Shown here one piece after another: positions 48,701 through 60,637 of a stretch of 64,000 nt of DNA. This DNA is from Paralichthys olivaceus. Lineage: Eukaryota > Chordata > Actinopteri > Pleuronectiformes > Paralichthyidae. The position numbers were made by a program, and so were the translations under genes. The DNA lies in the NCBI RefSeq assembly GCF_024713975.1, contig NC_091100.1, positions 13,608,001 to 13,672,000 on the forward strand, read 5' to 3'. The notes beneath the pieces were generated by a model. That model was not told where the DNA came from. It did not search any database and saw nothing but the letters and a program-made list of their open reading frames with translations. Position 1 is the first letter of the stretch. Each line of letters starts with the position of its first letter.

Positions 48701-49960
48701 TATTCAAAATGATAATGAGGTCGGCCACTGATGTTGAGTGATAGGGTCTGGGTCTCGGTTATCATTGTCCCAAAGACGTTGAAGGTCAGGTCCCCCTGCA
48801 GGCTAACAAAGCTCTTGCACACTAAACTAGTAAAGGACCTTGATATGTGCTTGGTGGCAAATACAGAAAGAGACATTTGCTTAATTGTCATGGTATGTCA
48901 TGGTATGTCAGGGAATAAAGATTCTTCTTAATCTAAACTAAAGGCGGTCTAGCCACATACAGGCATGCACATATTCATACTATATGCTGAGTGTATATTT
49001 TACTGAGTACATTTTTATATAGATGGAAGTAAATACAACCCTTATAACAAATAGGTGTAACCTCATGAAATTATGAAATAAAAATGAATAGTATTTATAG
49101 GCAGTATCATTTGATGGCAGTTTGTAGCAGGGATTGTATTTAGGTTTCCTTAAATACAAAGCAGTACTATGTGTATTTTTCACAGGGCTGATCGAACTTC
49201 TGCATACAGGACATGAGTGTGTAGTTAGTGTTGAGTGGATCCTCTCACCGAGCCATGGCCAGGTTACAGAAGGCAGCATACTGCAGACAGTCCTGCTGCT
49301 TGAGCTCTTTAGCTAACTGACCTGAGAGGACAGGACGAAAAACAAGTGATAAGTAACCTAACAACAGACAATTAATAACACACACATACGGAATGTAGAA
49401 ATATGAAGAAAGGCTAAAACAATCCCTGTAGTGTTGACACAGTGACACTCACCAAACTGTTCACTCGCCTCTGCTACATTTGGTTTCCGGAGAAAACGCC
49501 TGCAACAAAGAATTTTATTTTAAACAACTTGGATCAGAAGTTAAATCAAAAGTCAAGAAGCTGAGAAGAGCAATGGAGCTGTACGCTAGGCTAATTAGCA
49601 CTGGTCATGTTCAGCTACATTTCCACAATAAAGAAACATCGCCCGACATCTCGGTTAACTCCGCTTCACGACTGATTCATTAACCTGGATGAACCTGATC
49701 TTTTCATTATAGTTTCCATTACACGAGTTATCGTCAAATCAAACACACGACACTGACTTTAATGACAGGCTAACGCTTAGCTTCGTTTACTAGCACTGGT
49801 CGCATTACTGATCTGCAGCATTAATGTCGAGTAGCTTTGCGATAATCCCTGATATCTTCAACTCTTTCGGGACAAATGAGTGTGATGACACTTCTGCTTA
49901 CTTCTTCAGTTTATTCGACACAGCTCGATATCTGGCCAGGAAATCTCCTTCCGCGGCCAT
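45712..49960 (-). CDS. f8a: F8A / HAP40 (40-kDa huntingtin-associated protein), 317 aa, 12 exons
   Basis: HAP40 is an alpha-helical, TPR-like partner that stabilises huntingtin and is reported as a Rab5 effector on early endosomes. Exons: 49960-49902, 49499-49453, 49321-49249, 48270-48111, 47947-47879, 47771-47651, 47521-47429, 47147-47083, 46612-46531, 46381-46335, 45963-45908, 45793-45712. All splice phases join without conflict. The N-terminus [18 protein letters not shown], the block [27 protein letters not shown] and the ending [11 protein letters not shown] are diagnostic of F8A. Four-helix TPR-like repeats fill residues 60-200. The human copies lack introns, whereas this one is fully split. 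The ATG has a good context (ccaccATGG). The gene starts 547 bp from the stop codon of the next minus-strand gene. Confidence 0.96.
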
Positions 49961-50277
49961 GGTGGATGGAGCAAAACAAACCAGGTCAAACCAGGAAGTG
50001 AGAATCTGACAGCAGCGTCTGTATTGGCTCGTTGAATCCAGACACAGCAATTTTATTGGTCGCCATTAGCAAAAGGGTGGGACTTATCAGAAAGGAAATG
50101 CCCAAATAAGGAAGTTGTCACATTAAAGAGACAGAGGAAGACTTGGACACATTTGTTTTAATGATGCATATATTACTTTACACTTTTAGTCCTCAACATA
50201 CATTTTCTATCCAGTTCATGTATTTAAAATCTATATTTACTGGTTCTTAGGTCTCTTTAGAATAGGTTTTGTATTGT
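49961..50277 (-). promoter_or_regulatory. f8a: f8a promoter region
   Basis: Short gap between the NFAM1-like polyadenylation signals and the f8a start codon, on the same strand. It includes gattggct/agccaat-type sequence near 50020-50030 (tgtattggctcg), a possible CCAAT box for the minus strand. No TATA box is evident, which fits a housekeeping gene. Confidence 0.4.
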
Positions 50278-50291
50278 TTTATTTATTTATT
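50278..50291 (-). terminator. Polyadenylation signals of the NFAM1-like gene
   Basis: Overlapping AATAAA hexamers on the minus strand (AATAAATAAATAAA), about 215 nt after the stop codon and about 320 nt before the f8a start codon. Transcription of the upstream gene must end in this short gap or run into the f8a promoter. Confidence 0.55.
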
Positions 50292-50506
50292 CATTGTCTG
50301 TAAGGTGCTGACCAGAACAAAATTAATTTCTAATAATAATAATAAACAATTCAACAATGTAATGTATCACTGATAGAGGCATAGTGACACTTTTGTATCA
50401 TACATGAAACAGAATATTTTCAAAAATTTGGTTTTTACTTTGAAATAATCTAAATAGTTTTGCTCTCTCAAAATCTCTCAATCTGGTGAAACTAATGATT
50501 TATGAT

Positions 50507-53500
50507 TCAAAGGTTCTCATAGACAGACTCAGATACGTTGTCATCCGGGTGTTCTGTGGTTTGCTCCGTCTGTGAAGGAAGCAGAAGACAGGTAACTAAC
50601 CGCATGTGTGGTTGTTTTCCTGTGATAACAAAATGTGGCAAAGGACCTAAAGTTCACACTGACGTTTTGGGAGTGGTCGAGCACATCATAAATGGACCTG
50701 GGCCGAGCCTCCAGACTCTGAGAAAAAAATAAAAAATTAACACATGAATAAAGAGATGATGGAATCATCTCTACATTGAGTCAAATGTGTGCATGGATAT
50801 ACACTGATGAATAGAACAGTACTTACAGCATATACAGATGGAGATGGAGCTGTTCTTTTGTCTTCCTCTGTCTCCCTCACCTGTGTTTCTCCTCTGTTCT
50901 GCCTTTGCTCCCTGTTGGTTTTTCCACTTATAGTAATCTGCTCTTTCTATAAATGAGAATTAATTACATAAAAAAAGGATAGTCATGCAAAGTGGACAAC
51001 ACTAAAAGAAAATAAAGGCAAATGAGGATTTTGTTGTGATGATGTTGCTCCATCTTAGGTTTTCTGTCATAGGAGGTTAATTATCAAATGCTTGGATTTA
51101 ATCATTAGTGCCAACTACTATTTCTGGACACCAGTGTAGACCAACTTTCAGAGTTCAGTTATGAAAGACACTAAGTGAGAGGATGAGGTAACAGTGACTG
51201 TGTCCTACAGGTCATGGTAACTGAGTGAGACAAGGCCTTTTTTTCACTGGACTATGCCAATGAGCTTAGCCAACTTTCCATTCTGTCTCGATGAATAATA
51301 CGTGCACTAAGATCCAAAAGAACAACGACTGAGCCTGAATCTGTTTGTAGATGAACATTACTCTGGATCTGGATTTGTGAGGCCCAAATCCAGATCAGTT
51401 ACTCAGTTACCAATTCACAAGTTGTGAACTGGTAACTGAGTAATTGAGTTTGAATCTGGTTTCTGGTCTGCTGGTCATACATGTATAAGCTGCTCTTTCT
51501 CAGTCAAAGCTTGATGACACTTCAACAAGTTATTTTGTTTTGTTGTAGTTTGCAACATATCTGTTGCCGTCTAATAAACACTGAAGACTTAAAGTGAAAT
51601 CTGTGCAGGATTCTACCTAAAGATTTCTTTGATGAAATATTCTTACTCATCCTCATCTTGGAGGATTTTATCTTAAGTGACCTGATCTCTGAGGTGATAT
51701 GATGTTTGAGCTAAGCCTGATTTGGGTCTAGTGATCCTAATCCTAGACGGTGTCATCTTGTTTTGTCTGACCAGATATTAAATTTATTATCACATAAAAC
51801 AAAATGCAGTGAATCATCCGAAGATGGAAGTATAATTCAAGTTTCCCATGGACACACTGAAATATATAATGCGGAGGGGGAAGTCCATTAATCGCAAAAC
51901 AATTACAAAAAGAAGATGTAAGTATTATTTGAAACTTAAGCTGTAAAAATGACTAAAATGAATAACTTATTAAAATAGTCACTAATTAATTTGTCTGAAT
52001 AGATAGGGCTCATCTGTATCTGGGGCCTCAGAAACGCACACCTGTCACATCACCACAGTTTAAGTGTGTGAAAAAGAAATATTCTTAGAAATGAACAACA
52101 CCCAGTTTCTTAACTTCTGCCGTCTTACCCAATGTCCCCTGAAGACATAAATGGAGCCGATCACGCTGAAAACCAGCAGCACACTAGTGACGACGGCCAC
52201 AGCGATGAATTCTGTGTAATTAAACACAATGGGCTCCTTGTAGCCATTAGCTGGAAAACACACACAATGTTCAGTGTCAGTTTGTGGCAGGATCCATCAT
52301 AACTGCACAGCAGAGCTACACTGAGAAATTCCTCATCTGTGGAGCAGCTAATGCTCCAGCTAAAGATATCTGAGATCATTTACATGTGTTTAAATCAACT
52401 AGAGAGTTATTAGCATCAGTATTAGTCTGCTAACTTCTTCTGGCACGGTCTCATGATAAATTTAAATGTTTTTACCATTGTAAAAAGAGGTAAGAGAGAA
52501 AAATGCACATCTGTGAGACACAAAACTGGAAAAATATAGCACAGCATGCTCACTATGAACCTGCCAACACTGAACAAAGTGTAAATACTCAGCTCACAAC
52601 TTTCTCCAAGATTTAAAGTGACTTTGTGCCAAACTATAATTGGATTTTGTTTGTGTCTTTAGTCTTGGGACCAACTTCATCTCTTAAAAAGTACATTTAA
52701 TTCTGATTTGCAACATCAAATACTTTTTGTACAACACATAATTGCAACCAGATTACGTCTTAACGTCATGAGGAAATGTGTAATTTACGTGTTTGGCAAG
52801 TCACAAACATGTTGTTACTGAAGGTATCGCTTGTTATGACCTCAGCGTTATTAAAGTCTTTAATGGCTGTCGTTAGACGCTCACAGCTCTTGGTTAAGAT
52901 CATGAAAATATCGTGATCTGGTTTTGTACAGAAAAAGTTTGCAGTGACTTCAGACACTGAGTTTGTTTACATTTAACCAAAAACACATTTCTTTCTCTAA
53001 CATCACTGAAAATGCTTTTACTGCTTAATTCACACAAAGCTTTGATTACCCAGCTCTGCAGAGGTGAGAAAGGAGACTTTGAATCTTTCAAACATGGTTA
53101 ATCCTGTCACTTGTCCAAAAGTGCATGTTTATCACAATTTGAAAGATGACCACTTGTCTCCATGACAGTGGTCTTTTCACTCTCACAAGTGTTGACGCTC
53201 GTAACAGGTTTGCCTTTGTGATGTTCTAAACATCCTGTCCCAACCACCATATGACTTTTTCTTCACTTATGTGGCAATCACAAAAGAGCTTTCTTTTGAT
53301 GAAGACATCCATTTGTTCAAGCTAACCTGTGAATGTTATTTTAACATGAGTCAAAAACATTTTCAAGTTACCTGATATTTAAATCGTTAGTAATTGAAAA
53401 TAAGCAGAAGCTATGCGATAGCAATGAGTAATTTGGTGAAAACTATAGATAACATTGGAAGCTGCGTCTCCACTTTCTTACATCATCCAGATAGATGTAT

Positions 53501-54847
53501 ATGTTTTTTTCACTTTCAATTCGACAACAAAAGAACTGGATAGATGTAAAAAATGTGTTTCACGTATATCACAAGGTCTCATATGCTACCTAGACTACTT
53601 CACTGCTATCTTTCATTCTTACCTCTCACTCTGAGAAACCAGTACACCCTGGCTGTTTGATACTCGCAGTAGTATTCTCCGGAGCTGGTCATGTTGTTCA
53701 GCTGCAGTTTGCTATTAATGACTTTAGGCTTGTCAGTCGTCGCAGGGAGCTCTTTAGTGTATATCCGGTTGTTGTGAGGATCGATGCAACGGATACTGTC
53801 TCTACTTTTGTTTTGTTGTTTGAAGATGTGACAGTCAATGGTGAGGTCTTCACCCTCAAAGGCCACAAACACAGTGGTATCCAGAGACAAGTCTGTGTCA
53901 GGACAAAACACAGAGGTCAGAACTGATAAGTGGATCAGTCAACGTGCCCATACACAGAAGATGAAGATGCAGCAATTTTGATATTTAAATTGTTGTCAGT
54001 CATTTTCAAGCACAGCACCAAACCTTTTGTGGTTACAGCTTCTCGAATCACTGTGGAAACTGGGTTTCTCCATACATTTTAAGGTCTTGACCTTATTATG
54101 TTGTGATTTGGCCATTAAAGTTGAACTGAACTGAATTCCCTTTATTATAATTCATTCTTCTTCTTGCCATGGATACATTTGTGAAGCACTTTGTAACATT
54201 GTTTAGATAAGTGCTATACAAATAAAGTTATTATATTATTATTATTTTTATTAAATAAGCAGATTTGCCTTGAATTTTTCGATTTTAGACACAAATTAAA
54301 GAAAAGAATAATTGATGATGAACAAAGCAAAGAACATATTAGAACATCTTTGGCTTCATACAATCCAATGGACCAACAGTCCTCTTATGAAAACACATTT
54401 CAAATCACTAGATCTGGATGTTCTGTAGATCTGCACCAAATTCTAAATACTCATAGTTATCAGACCCCAAGACATGTCACACAAGGTTTTTTCATCAAAA
54501 TCAATGAATTATTCTCTGAGAAATCAAGGAAAATGTTGAAAATGAAAGAAAGTGAAGCATATCACATCCTTCCACTAAGTTTTATTATCGTGCATTCTGT
54601 AGTTTTTTCGTAATCTTACATATGAACAAACACACAAACAAACTGAGAGGGGTGAAAACATTAAGTCCTTATTAGAGATAGTTACAATGGTGATCCAGAA
54701 AACCTTTGTAACAGTTAACTGTAGCACTCACGGAACTCAATACGTGTCATTCAAATGTGAGTCAGGCTTACTTGGTGGACGCATTCCTGAGCAAACAGAA
54801 GAGAAGAAAAATACCCCGGTCAGTATGAAAAGTCTTTGAGCTTCCAT
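50507..54847 (-). CDS. Single-Ig transmembrane receptor with ITAM, NFAM1-like, 234 aa, 6 exons
   Basis: Type I membrane immunoreceptor; NFAM1 signals through Syk-family kinases to NFAT in B and myeloid cells. Exons: 54847-54772, 53892-53623, 52250-52129, 50946-50827, 50717-50664, 50569-50507. Residues 1-21 form a signal peptide. One V-type Ig domain covers 26-115, with the disulfide pair C46-C101, the GEYYC motif and an extra C61. Sequons are at N26, N53, N92 and N126. The TM helix is 130-152. The basic/acidic tail carries Y195ASL–EARPRSI–Y206DVL, an exact ITAM (YxxL-x7-YxxL), plus Y231ENL at the C-terminus. Domain order, size and ITAM match NFAM1. CD79A/B is less likely because it lacks the YEGL…YEDI motifs. 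Orthology is inferred and Ig sequence identity is low. Confidence 0.78.
51367..51446. repeat. Two adjacent inverted repeats
   Basis: gatctggattt (51367-51377) pairs perfectly with aaatccagatc (51386-51396). Directly after it, cagttactcagttaccaatt pairs with the region to 51446 around the centre ttcacaagttgtgaa, over about 25 bp with two mismatches. It lies in intron 3 of the NFAM1-like gene. Confidence 0.85.
54130..54245 (+). repeat. LINE/SINE 3' tail in intron 1 of the NFAM1-like gene
   Basis: gaagcactttgtaacattgt, then gctatacaaataaagttatt and (ATT)n, a common teleost retroelement terminus. Confidence 0.6.
54348..54655 (-). repeat. Interspersed repeat family A, copy 5
   Basis: Reverse orientation: gatctgcaccaaattctaaa, tcaatgaattattctctgag, cacatccttccactaagttt and aacaaacacacaaacaaact. 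It lies in intron 1 of the NFAM1-like gene. Confidence 0.7.
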
Positions 54848-56996
54848 GATGTGACAGTGGTTGTAATTGAGGAGGTTTAAGGTTTTCTTCAAAATGTTTG
54901 TTCTGTGTATCTACTAACTATTTCTCAAAGTCTCCTGTTTCCTAATCTGCAGTTTTTGGTTTCCTCTTTCCAAGCAACTTCCTCAATATGTCAGTTTAGT
55001 ATTTTTCTCTCACACACACACACTCGGGCCGCTGTAGGTCCATTGGTGATCATTTACAACTCTGGTTTATTTCAGGAAATTTTGGATTAAAGCCTGAAAA
55101 CTTTGATTAACAGAGAGGTAAAGCAACATCAGCCACAGGATGTTAAGTGAGGTGCAATGTTGGCTCCTCTCCACAGAGAGACAGTGTTGGAGAAATAATA
55201 GTGTGAGGCAGGAGCGCACAAAACCTCATGTGGTTTTTCTTAAAACAGAAGAAGGGAAATACTCCCTTATATATCTCCTTCACAGATGTGAACCAGCTGT
55301 GCTCCTCCACAGTAACTCTGCCAGGAGAGGTGTACAGATGTTGAAGGGCAGTGGTTCTTATACATTTTTCTGTTTTCTTAATTTCTGCCTTTACATCCAC
55401 CCCCGTCCCCTTTTCTCTGCCTCGACCTTTTTGAGATTTTTGTTCCGTCTGTTTTGTGGCCAACTTTGACCTCGCTTCAGCGACTCAGAGAAACAGAGGG
55501 GCGTGGTGCTGGAATAACATCTGGATGCCAGTCAATAAAGAATAATTTATTCTATCCGGTAGCCAATCTCCAATACTTCTTATCCCTTCTATTTCCTGGG
55601 TAGTAATGCATCCAAATCCTTTACTTAATATAAAAACACAGATGTACTAGTACAGAATGGCACTTTTAAATCCCACTACATGCAATAACAAACATAACTT
55701 TAAACTTAATACAAACAAAGAGTCTCCAGCTGCCTGTAAAACAAGGCAATGCAAGTTTAATTATACAGAACCATCTCCATTTTATGCAACATTACACTTC
55801 TACTCCACAAAATAATTCATATGGAAATAGTTGCACCTTTCGTTGTACTACTTTTATTTTACAGCTATAGTTGTATATTACATACAAATAAATACTGTTG
55901 TACATTATTCCAACCTGAAGCAATGTTGGAAAACAACAGTGTAAAAATACTCAGTTAGCAGCAAAAGTATACATATTTATTAGAATTTTTACTTACTATG
56001 ATATAATTGGGTTATAATTATTGATTTATTAATGTGCATATTACAAGTTGCAGCTGGTGGGGGCTTTAATCAAAAGTAACTTAATTTAATTGTTGATTAC
56101 ATTAGTTATTAATCAAAGTGTATTTTGAAACTATACTGTATACAGTTCCTGAGTAATTGTACTTTTCTTTATCTACTTTCAACCACTGTCCCAAAGTATA
56201 CTGTGTAAAGCAAGTGAAAGCAGCCTCACCAAAACCTGCTATAACAATAAAGTACAGTTTGCATATAAAGTATTCAACGTGATAAAACAGTGAGAGGAGC
56301 AGTTAATAATTTTTACTTTTCATTCTTTCAGTTTATTTTTTTGTCTGTTAATACTTTGTCAATTTTATTGAATATTTTTGTAATGTTATTGATTATTTTT
56401 GTAATGAGTTATAGTAATGCTGCTCGAAACAAAAGGTCTGCATACGTAAATCAATAATTTAAAGTTGGCCATATACCACTTTTATATATTACAATTTAAT
56501 GTGGGTAGTGGAGAAGCAAAAACTGCTTTGATTTGGTGTTTCTGTCATCAAACATCCCACACGTCATATAGTCTCCAAAAATATACTGTTGGGTACTTTG
56601 CATGCAAATCCTAATCTGTAGATTAACTACAGCTTTCAAATAGTGGAGTAAAAGGTACAGTATTTCCTTCTGAAATACAGAAGGTTGAAAGAAGAAGAAT
56701 TCCTTATTTTACCTGCTGTATTTTTTTTAAGAAAATGTCTTGTGGTGGAAGATGTGTTGAGGCTCTGAGCTGCCTTGTGAGGGTAAAGGGCAGATGGTGT
56801 GAAGCAGAGACAGATGAAAAGGGTCCATAACTCATGTTTGAGGAGATCACAGTACAGTACTACAGAAGCTTGATCCTGCACCAGATTCAGATTACACATA
56901 TACACATATAAATACACACATACATATACCAGAAGAGACCAGAATAGGGTAAATTATACAAGTAATAAAGTGTGCTACACATCTGGCACCAGCTGG

Positions 56997-56999
<3 letters not shown>

Positions 57000-57064
<65 letters not shown>
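57000..57064 (+). repeat. (GT)n microsatellite
   Basis: About 32 units upstream of the putative untranslated first exon of the secreted-protein gene. Confidence 0.95.
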
Positions 57065-57065
<1 letters not shown>

Positions 57066-58105
57066 TGTGTCTATGTGTGTGTGTCTGTGAGGCAGAGAGA
57101 AAGACAGGGAGAGAGAGATCTGGGTGTGTGTTGGGGGTGTAAAGGTTCGACAGCTCTCCACAAACGAAGCCTCTCTCCTCTGGACCTGTTACACTATAGT
57201 TGGTCATTATCTTACAACTGTGAGCCGAGGGTGGAGAGAGCACCAGAGACAACAAGAGAGAAAAAGGAGGTAAAGACGAGGGCAGTGACAGAGGAGAGGT
57301 GAGAGACACTGTTTCTGTTAATCCAGCTACATGTGAGGAGGATTTCCTGCTGAGACTGGGAGCATCATCTCTTCAACCTGTGAGTTTAGATTCATTTTCT
57401 TATTGTTTCCAGCCACAAATTCTATGAGTGTAACTCTGTAAAGATAAACATGAAGCTGCTGCAACCAGAGACACTGGTTTGTTTTTTGATTTTAAATCTT
57501 GGTGATTTGTTTAGTCAGAATTGAAACAAGCAGTTTGGGTTTATAGTTTGACTGTTCTGTTTGATCAGTCCCCAAATACACAACCTCTGAAATCATTTCT
57601 AATTCCTCAACAATGAGTCACTGGCTCATTATTGTCCAGTGTGATTCACAGACATTGTCATATGGATGCAATCCTATTTTTTTCCCTTCAGTTTCTGGGT
57701 CGCCTGCCTCACCTCCTCTTATATAACCGTGTTTTTTTCCAGATAAACCTGGAGTCACGGGATTAGAGTTAAAAAAACCTCCTCTGTTTGCTGGATTCTG
57801 TCGCCATTCTCTTCTCATGGCAGACACACGCAGACCCAACTGTCACAGGTCAAAAAGATGTTTTCTTCAGGTCTTCACTTAACATTATTCGACTTTTTAA
57901 AAATGAAACAGGTTAAAATACTTGAGACAACCACACACTTGATCAAGTGAAGCTCTAATCAAAGTCTTTAACTTTGAAGTTAAAAGATTTAAAGTCTTGA
58001 TGGCAGCAGATCTAATTTTAACAGATTTATAAACCACTGGTTAGTTTAATTTATTACATTGCATCATTTACTTGTGTTGTAAACATAACTATTAAATGGT
58101 TACAG

Positions 58106-58330
58106 GTTGTATTTAGTCTTCTCGACCACTCAAAATGCTTTACAATTTGCATCCACACAAGCAGCCATAAAACCCTTCCATGTACAACACTTTTCTATCA
58201 CACACTATTCAGTCACTGTTGGCACAGTCATCAGGGGCGATTTGGCTGCAGTATCTTGTCCAAGGACGCTTCAGAAAGCAGGTCGGAGGAACCGGGGATT
58301 GAACCACCGAGCTTCTGCTTTGTGGATCTC
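58106..58330. repeat. Common teleost interspersed repeat
   Basis: Contains ggcacagtcatcaggggcga, cttgtccaaggacgcttc and gattgaaccaccgagcttct, recognisable as a dispersed fish repeat. No coding frame. Confidence 0.5.
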
Positions 58331-58612
58331 CCTCCTGTCACACGTTCTTCAGAGTTTGATGTAGAAAATGTAATTACTTGAGTAAAGTATTATTTGAGTA
58401 CAGCGGTAGCTCCCACTAGATACAGATGTGCGTGCAGTCTGAGACACGGAGTTTCTGAGCTGTGCACATGAACCCTGTGTTTCTTCACTTTATTCCACCT
58501 GACGACTGTTTCACATCTGCTGCTTCACAGACACGAGCTGATCTGTAACTTTTCAACACATGTTGTTTTTCTCCTGTTTTTCTTTTCTTCTTTAAAGGTC
58601 TGTCTGCTCATC

Positions 58613-60129
58613 ATGGCCCCTCCCTCTCTGTTGATGTTGCTGATGGTGGTCGTCATGGTAACTGGGGCCAGGGCGGACAGGGAGAATGAACTGGACTATG
58701 GGTACTGGAACTACAGAGAGGGAGGTAAATCACAAGCTGCACTTTGATGCCCTGTGTTTTTGAGACACGAGGGCCTGCAAATCACCAAGCGACAAAATGT
58801 TTGAAGTTTTGAATGATAATAAGAATTTATGGGTGAAGTGAAGGTAATGAAGCGGTTGGAGAAGGTCCGCAGAGTGGATGTGACCGACTGGAGCCTGAAA
58901 TAATTACCACACATGTGCCTCTCTGATTTTTATGACTCACTCAGGCAGTTTTTTCGTTCTCTCTGTGTAAATCAAAGCCTGATGCTTTTATGTTTTGGCT
59001 GCAGCTGACAGCGTGAATGTGGCCTCAGTGCGCAGTGTGACCCGCGTGTTAGATGCCTGGGGAAAACGCATCTTCAACGAGATCAAGACTTTGCTGCACT
59101 CACAGCCCAGTGCACTATTACCAGACTACTCCAGGTATTTTACAACACTTACAGTATTCCTCATGTTGTCTGAGGAGCCTCCTTTACATTCACTACATCA
59201 ACTTTACATTATTTAACGCTTCATATACATACTTTTATTATCCCTACCACAGCAGTTAGTAAGGTTGTTCCTCAAGTATCATCAGACATGGGATAAAACA
59301 AAGTAGATTTACTCAGTTTCTTTACTTACATACAGTTTTCATGTATCTGTACTTAACTTAAGTAGATTTATTTTCAGGTACTTTTCACTTTTACTCCACC
59401 ACAGATATCAACACATATAAAGTGACCACAAAGAGTGTCACCACATACTCCATACCACAAAAAAACACACACAACACGACGTGGTGACAACAGGGAGATT
59501 AAAAATTAGTTTAGAGACACAAATTGAAGGGACCATGAAAGAGACAACATGTGACCACAAACTAACACAAAACCACAGAAAGAACAAACACACAAAATGA
59601 AAACAGATGCAAAGTAAAAACAAATGGATGAGTCTTTTTTCTGAGTCTACAAATGTAGTTTTCGGGTGTGTTCCTGTTTGGGGACTTTAAACTGTGCCCA
59701 GGGGCCCTGATGTCTACTGATCTGTCCCAGCGTCAGGACGTTCGTCGTGTTCTGCTGAACGTGTCTGAGTTCTTTTGTCTGAGCCTCCTCTGTTCGTCCT
59801 GCAGGGTGCGCCCTCTGTCCGAATCCGTGAACGACCTGTTCAGAGAAGTCTCCCTGCTGCATCGGCGCATCACCGAGCTCTCTCATCGCCTAGCAACACT
59901 GGAGCCCTTCCTCCGTCACCACGGCTACAGGGAGGCGGGGGCGGAGGGGGACGGCCGGGCCCTGACACCAGCACCCCGGGGCCTGAGAGGAGGGGTGGCG
60001 AGCCTGGGCCGCAGCACCCCGAGGACCACGGTGAGGGGCGGCTCTCCAAGGGGGAGCAGGGTGGTGAGGAGGAGACGGGTGAGGGTCCTGAAGAACGGAG
60101 AAGTGATGCTGATTAAGAGTGACAGATAG
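58613..60129 (+). CDS. Small secreted basic protein of unknown family, 188 aa
   Basis: I do not recognise this protein. Coding exons 58613-58724, 59005-59134 and 59805-60129 join in frame. The start codon is 15 nt after an acceptor (tctttaaag), so an untranslated exon lies upstream; a candidate donor is CCT|GTGAGT at 57379. Residues 1-21 form a signal peptide (LLMLLMVVVMVTGARA). An acidic/aromatic motif (ENELDYGYWNYREG) follows, then a helical middle part (about 45-125) with heptad-like leucines (LSESVNDLFREVSLLHRRI). The last 60 residues are Gly/Arg/Pro-rich and end in VVRRRRVRVLKNGEVMLIK. No cysteine is present in the mature chain, so it is not a disulfide-rich growth factor. A matrix or heparin-binding role is conceivable from the Arg cluster but is only inference. 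The last exon is much more GC-rich than its surroundings. Confidence 0.8.
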
Positions 60130-60321
60130 AGAAATGGTAAATTTATATAATGTATGAGACCCACCTCTGAACTGTGCAGATTTATATTTTTGGTGAAATA
60201 ACATGATATAGAGATTGTCCTGTGAGATCAGGACTGATGCATTTTGGGACCAACGTCCTTACAACATCCTTATAATGTTTGTTTTTAACTTCTAAGCTTG
60301 AAGTTTGAATTTTTGACCTGA

Positions 60322-60327
60322 AATAAA
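60322..60327 (+). terminator. Polyadenylation signal of the secreted-protein gene
   Basis: AATAAA 193 nt downstream of the stop codon, in AT-rich sequence; it gives a compact 3'UTR. Confidence 0.6.
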
Positions 60328-60637
60328 CTCTTTTTGTCAGATGGTGTTACTTATTTTACTCCTCATATAGTTTCTTGTTATTATGTGATGTTTGTCTTTA
60401 TATCTGTCTTTTTAGTTTATTGGCAAAAAAAAATGCAGACATAAAATGTTCTTTTAATTAAATAAATAGTCCGTCTGTTTTTTCTAAAAAAGGTAAAAGT
60501 GTTTGTGCACGTCCCTGAAGAGATATACTCAATCAACACAAATGCAGTAAGGTTTTCGATGATGAGGAATAAATATTCACTGCAAAAATCAACATGTTTT
60601 CATTGGTCAGTCAATAATAAAGTCCACACAACTAATT

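Larger units (their letters stand above)
54848..58612. other. Intergenic region between the NFAM1-like and secreted-protein genes
   Basis: No coding gene supported. Mostly AT-rich unique sequence, with (GT)n at 57000-57064 and an interspersed repeat at 58106-58330. The untranslated first exon of the secreted-protein gene probably lies at about 57200-57379. Confidence 0.5.

Noticed and set aside
56887..57309. Long Thr-His repeat frame
   Set aside because: Product of the (GT)n microsatellite at 57000-57064.
59775..60116. 113-residue Gly/Pro/Glu-rich frame overlapping the last exon of the secreted-protein gene
   Set aside because: It is a shifted frame of the GC-rich exon. The spliced frame with signal peptide and stop at 60129 explains the region.
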